In this document: one piece after another, positions 61,301-64,000 of the stretch | Layout: every line of letters begins with the position of its first letter | Position numbering within the stretch: the first letter of the stretch is position 1 | Assembly: GCA_008694505.1 (NCBI GenBank) | Contig: VZDJ01000219.1 | Location: 908,526-972,525 of the forward strand | Length of the DNA stretch: 64,000 nt | DNA from: Cyanoderma ruficeps | Taxonomy: Eukaryota; Chordata; Aves; Passeriformes; Timaliidae | Reading direction: 5' to 3' | Made by a program: the position numbers and the translations under genes | Notes under the pieces: generated by a model | Database searches by the model: none | Told to the model about the DNA's origin: nothing | The model's input: the letters and a program-made list of their open reading frames with translations, nothing else

Positions 61301-64000
61301 TTATCCTAATAAAGTTCACAATCCTTACACTCGTGTAAGCACCTTACCTGGGATAGTTGGCATGGAACGACTGACAGTGCTCATCTGCTTGAGGACAGAA
61401 GTTTTCTGAGGTGCCACCACATGTTCTGAGAGGTTGGTGTCACTCATGAACTCATATTTCCTTGACAGCTGTTAAATAAAAATGCCCCAACATTAATGAT
61501 GAACTGAGACTTTGGTTTGTGTATTGTATTATGTAAAATCTAAAAACATGCAACAATTTTGCAGATAATTTATAGTTAGATAAAAACATTTCATTCTACA
61601 TAGAAATAAAGAATTAAAAGTTACAGAAGCAATCTGTGATCTGATTTCCTACCCTATTTTTGGCATAATACCATCAGACAACTCTGGGTGTGATCTGCAA
61701 AGTAAAATGAAGTTTTGAAAACACTTTTCGCTACTGCATTAACATGCCCAGTTTGGCTGCTGCAAAGCCTTGTCGCTGCTTTTTTGAAGCAGAAGAAAAT
61801 CCTCTAACTCAATACACAGTGGGATCCCCACAGCTTGGTGGATGTGTTATCTAATTTCATCAAAAGCCAAAGGTGTTACTTGGTTTTGTGTATCAGTGCT
61901 TCTCAAAGCATGACTGTGCTTTATCTCTCTTTTGCATAAGGACACGCAGTGTGAGACAGTCATAATCATCCGCGAGTTCCTCTGTGCTTCCCCAAACAGT
62001 CCTGGCTTTCTACTCTGTTCTTTTTACCTTTGATGAGTCCTTCAAACATTTTTGATGAAATTATTTATGCTCCCTCCATGTAATTTGACAATCTGTTACT
62101 GCCTGGCTTTTTAATTTAGATGAGGCTGTGTATCTAGAGGAGTACATACTAAAATAAAATTCTCCTGTGGTTTAAAGTCTCTATAGAAAAAGGCCCAGTG
62201 TAAGTTCCATAAGTCACTGCAATGATCCAACAGCCCTCAGATGATCTATGGAGTGAGAGATGCCAGAGCTTCCAACCTTCAGTCTGGCACCATTTAAGGA
62301 GCACTGTTTGCAATCTTGCACTTTGCTAACAGCTGCATGTTCCATAACAAGGTACAAAACGTACAGGGCTCACCACTTCTGAAATAGCCCTGACTGCAAG
62401 GAGCTGCCATGAGATGTCAGCACAGTCAATTGCCTCTCCACAGGAAAGCAGCTTAACCCTCCCCACACAGTGCTCCTCTCTGAGCTAACCAGGCTTCAGG
62501 ATCTGCAGCCTCCCAGCTCTGTTATCTGTCACCAGAAGCCAGGGGAGATGATCTGATTTTCTCACTGATCTGTTTCCTCCACAGCATCTTGCATGTTTCA
62601 TTCATGGCAGGGCAGATCATCTCTGCATCCTGCATCCTTCCCTTTATGACAGCTGGAGTTCTCTGGGGTGTATTTTTCTTTTTCCAAGGGAAGGAGTAAT
62701 GTCCTCTTTTTCATGGATTATAAAACACTACTCTAAATCAGTAACATACACATTTCATGTCAGAGATAGAAATATCAGCTGCTGCCTTCTCATCAGCAAA
62801 CACCACACTGCTTCTTTTTGTTCTTTTTTTGGACCTTCTCATCTTGACTTCAGGATGAGGATTATTTTGCGGAGCAATCTCCTCTGATTCTGCTTTTCCT
62901 TGCTTTGGCAGCACTGCTTCCAGATCAAAGCTGCAGGAGCAAAAGAAAGAAAGTACAAGTTGCTGAGTGATATTTTAAAGGCTGCTGGAATTCTGATGTC
63001 ATTTCCCCATGAAATATAAATGCAGGCCATTCTTTCCTTCTGCTTTCCAGGCAGCCCAAACTGCTGGCAAAAAGTATCTGGTGTGCTGCAGCAGCAGCTG
63101 GCAACTGGAGACACAAATAAGATGCCTTCAGACTGTGTGACACCATCTTAAAGTGTAGTGAAGAACGTACAACAGTAAAATGAGCTCAAATTCCTGTTTA
63201 GAGATTTGTGCATCAGCTTAAGAACTCCTCCAGTAAACAGAGCAGATCTCACATGGCTGTTGGTGTGTGGTGATGGTGCTGCTGAAAGTGAGACATGCTG
63301 TTCTGGTTGTATAGGAACCACAGTGGAACAGAGTATTGCTATCTGTTGCTGCATTTTAAATGAATTCTCCTCTTTATTTCACCATATTGGACAAGAATGC
63401 ACATACCCAAAGATTAACTCCCCTTCCACCTTCTCTCTTCCTCTAATTTTTACAGTTTAAAATCTGTGCTACTTCTCCTAAAAAAAAAAAAGCCCATGAA
63501 ATTGGTGCTGGCTTTACTCCCTTCTCAACCTTCGGAACATGGGGCTGAACTGATGTTACAACATAAAAGTTGATAAATCAAGAAGTGTGGTGACTCTGTT
63601 GACCTGTGCTTCCTAGAAACAAATTAGCATCCTGAGAAGTAAAAGCAGGTGCAGGATGCCATTGCTTCAGTGAGTTTGTCTGGTCCTGTCAGAGGAGGAT
63701 TCCTGTTGTACCGCAGCATACAAATGATGTTTGTCTGCTCCACCCTTCGGAGGGGACGCTGGAGGGCAGCAGGACCAGCCTCAGGAATCTCACAGTACAA
63801 CAAGGAGTGTCCTAAGAACCAACCCTTCCACATAAACCAAAGTGAACTACTCAAAAAGGGAGATCAGATGTTTAACAATTAATCAAACACTGATTAATAA
63901 TGTTCAGTTTTATATGTACTTTGTTTGGGAAGAAGTTCTGTGTGCCTGGAAGATAATTTATAAAGCGAACAAAACGATTTGTGGAATGAAAAAACTGTAC
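58295..64000 (-). CDS. DOCK2: DOCK2, C-terminal exons (partial, rest beyond right edge)
   Basis: DOCK2 is a Rac guanine-nucleotide exchange factor of blood cells, needed for lymphocyte and neutrophil migration; it works with ELMO1 at the membrane. Only the C-terminal tail, after the catalytic DHR-2 domain, lies here. Four exons join in phase (62,930-62,750, 61,468-61,348, 60,337-60,195, 58,369-58,295), all with GT-AG sites. They encode about 172 residues, including the basic [18 protein letters not shown] stretch, [23 protein letters not shown], a DGDKKT...KKKRVNQ segment, and a short tail ending in PDL. From memory these match mammalian DOCK2 and not DOCK1, whose tail is proline-rich. Residue numbering cannot be given because the N-terminal part is outside. 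Confidence 0.93.
59344..59563. promoter_or_regulatory. CpG-rich block inside the last DOCK2 intron
   Basis: About 29 CpG dinucleotides in 220 bp by hand count, very different from the AT-rich intron around it, and directly joined to the minisatellite. It may be a CpG island with promoter activity (an intronic or antisense transcript) or GC-rich DNA that arose with the repeat. Confidence 0.45.
59578..60000. repeat. 24-bp minisatellite grading into CATCCCTG array
   Basis: Units start at 59,578, 59,602, 59,626, 59,650, 59,674 and 59,698. The typical unit is TCCTCCATCCCTGCATCC followed by TTCCCG or similar, 24 bp long. To the right it breaks into degenerate 8-16-bp CATCCCTGCA-type copies up to about 60,000. 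Because 24 is a multiple of three and the unit has no stops, long frames (up to 236 codons) open on both strands. They are repeat products, not genes. Confidence 0.93.
60195..60337 (-). CDS. DOCK2: DOCK2 penultimate exon
   Basis: 143 bp. It completes the split Gly codon, then reads [20 protein letters not shown], a [19 protein letters not shown] end, and donor ATG|GTAGGT in phase 0. The DGDKKT and KKxVNQ segments are recognisable from mammalian DOCK2. Confidence 0.93.
60338..61347 (-). other. DOCK2: DOCK2 intron
   Basis: 1,010-bp intron with GTAAGG donor and TTCCATTCTAAG acceptor. Short frames in both directions near 60.5-61.0 kb are not supported as genes. Confidence 0.85.
61348..61468 (-). 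CDS. DOCK2: DOCK2 exon ([16 protein letters not shown]...)
   Basis: 121 bp: 40 whole codons plus one base. Acceptor TTTATTTAACAG, donor CCCAG|GTAAGG. It begins [18 protein letters not shown] and ends SMPTIP plus the first base of a Gly codon. Both motifs are strongly like mammalian DOCK2. Confidence 0.94.
61469..62749 (-). other. DOCK2: DOCK2 intron
   Basis: 1,281-bp intron, donor GTATGT, acceptor TTTATTTAACAG. No internal feature recognised. Confidence 0.85.
62750..62930 (-). CDS. DOCK2: DOCK2 exon with polybasic cluster
   Basis: 181 bp, open throughout in the frame beginning [17 protein letters not shown]. The acceptor is excellent (TTTCTTTTGCTCCTGCAG) and the donor is TGT|GTATGT, giving phase 0 into the next exon. 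The sequence [19 protein letters not shown] contains the basic cluster that in mammalian DOCK2 is reported to bind phosphatidic acid and hold the protein at the membrane. The preceding exon must end with two bases of a codon. Confidence 0.9.
62931..64000 (-). other. DOCK2: DOCK2 intron, running off the right edge
   Basis: I found no exon in this stretch with both good splice sites and DOCK2-like sequence. A 76-codon minus-strand frame at 63,624-63,854 has no recognised similarity. Confidence 0.55.

Noticed and set aside
63624..63854. Possible further DOCK2 exon on the minus strand
   Set aside because: No DOCK2-like sequence and no convincing pair of splice sites.
1..64000. tRNA, rRNA, CRISPR, phage or bacterial operon features
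   Set aside because: None seen; the window is vertebrate nuclear DNA.

Overview
The window is nuclear DNA from a vertebrate, most likely a bird. The reasons are spliced genes with GT-AG introns, long AT-rich gene-poor stretches, a CR1-type retroposon tail near 54.9 kb, sparse interspersed repeats, and GC-rich minisatellite and CpG clusters. The order FOXI1 next to the 3' end of DOCK2 matches the known vertebrate block (human 5q35). I see no bacterial, phage, CRISPR or viral content. Apart from FOXI1 and the end of DOCK2, I found no protein gene I can support.

Layout. Positions 1 to about 44,040 are an intergenic desert. It holds short ORFs that look like chance, a few simple repeats, an orphan CpG-rich segment (about 27.94-28.44 kb), and some AT-rich motif-dense stretches that could be regulatory (about 12.1-12.7, 31.8-31.9 and 36.3-36.5 kb). 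FOXI1 lies on the minus strand: 3'UTR about 44,045-45,242, coding exon 2 45,243-45,796, a 1,004-bp intron, coding exon 1 46,801-47,374, and a promoter region just above that. Next comes about 10 kb of intergenic DNA with a second CpG cluster (52.58-52.73 kb) and the CR1 remnant. The right end, about 57,590-64,000, is the 3' end of DOCK2, also on the minus strand. Four short terminal exons can be reconstructed from splice sites and reading phase: 62,750-62,930, 61,348-61,468, 60,195-60,337 and 58,295-58,369. The rest of DOCK2 lies beyond the right edge. The last DOCK2 intron carries a CpG-rich block followed by a 24-bp minisatellite.

Function. FOXI1 is a forkhead transcription factor of ionocyte-type epithelia (inner ear, kidney, airway). 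DOCK2 is a Rac guanine-nucleotide exchange factor of blood cells. The two are neighbours by old synteny, not because they share a pathway. The paralogous pair FOXI2/DOCK1 has a similar arrangement elsewhere in vertebrate genomes. The most useful leads are the orphan CpG clusters, the CpG/minisatellite block inside the DOCK2 intron, and several perfect palindromes close to FOXI1 and in the desert.
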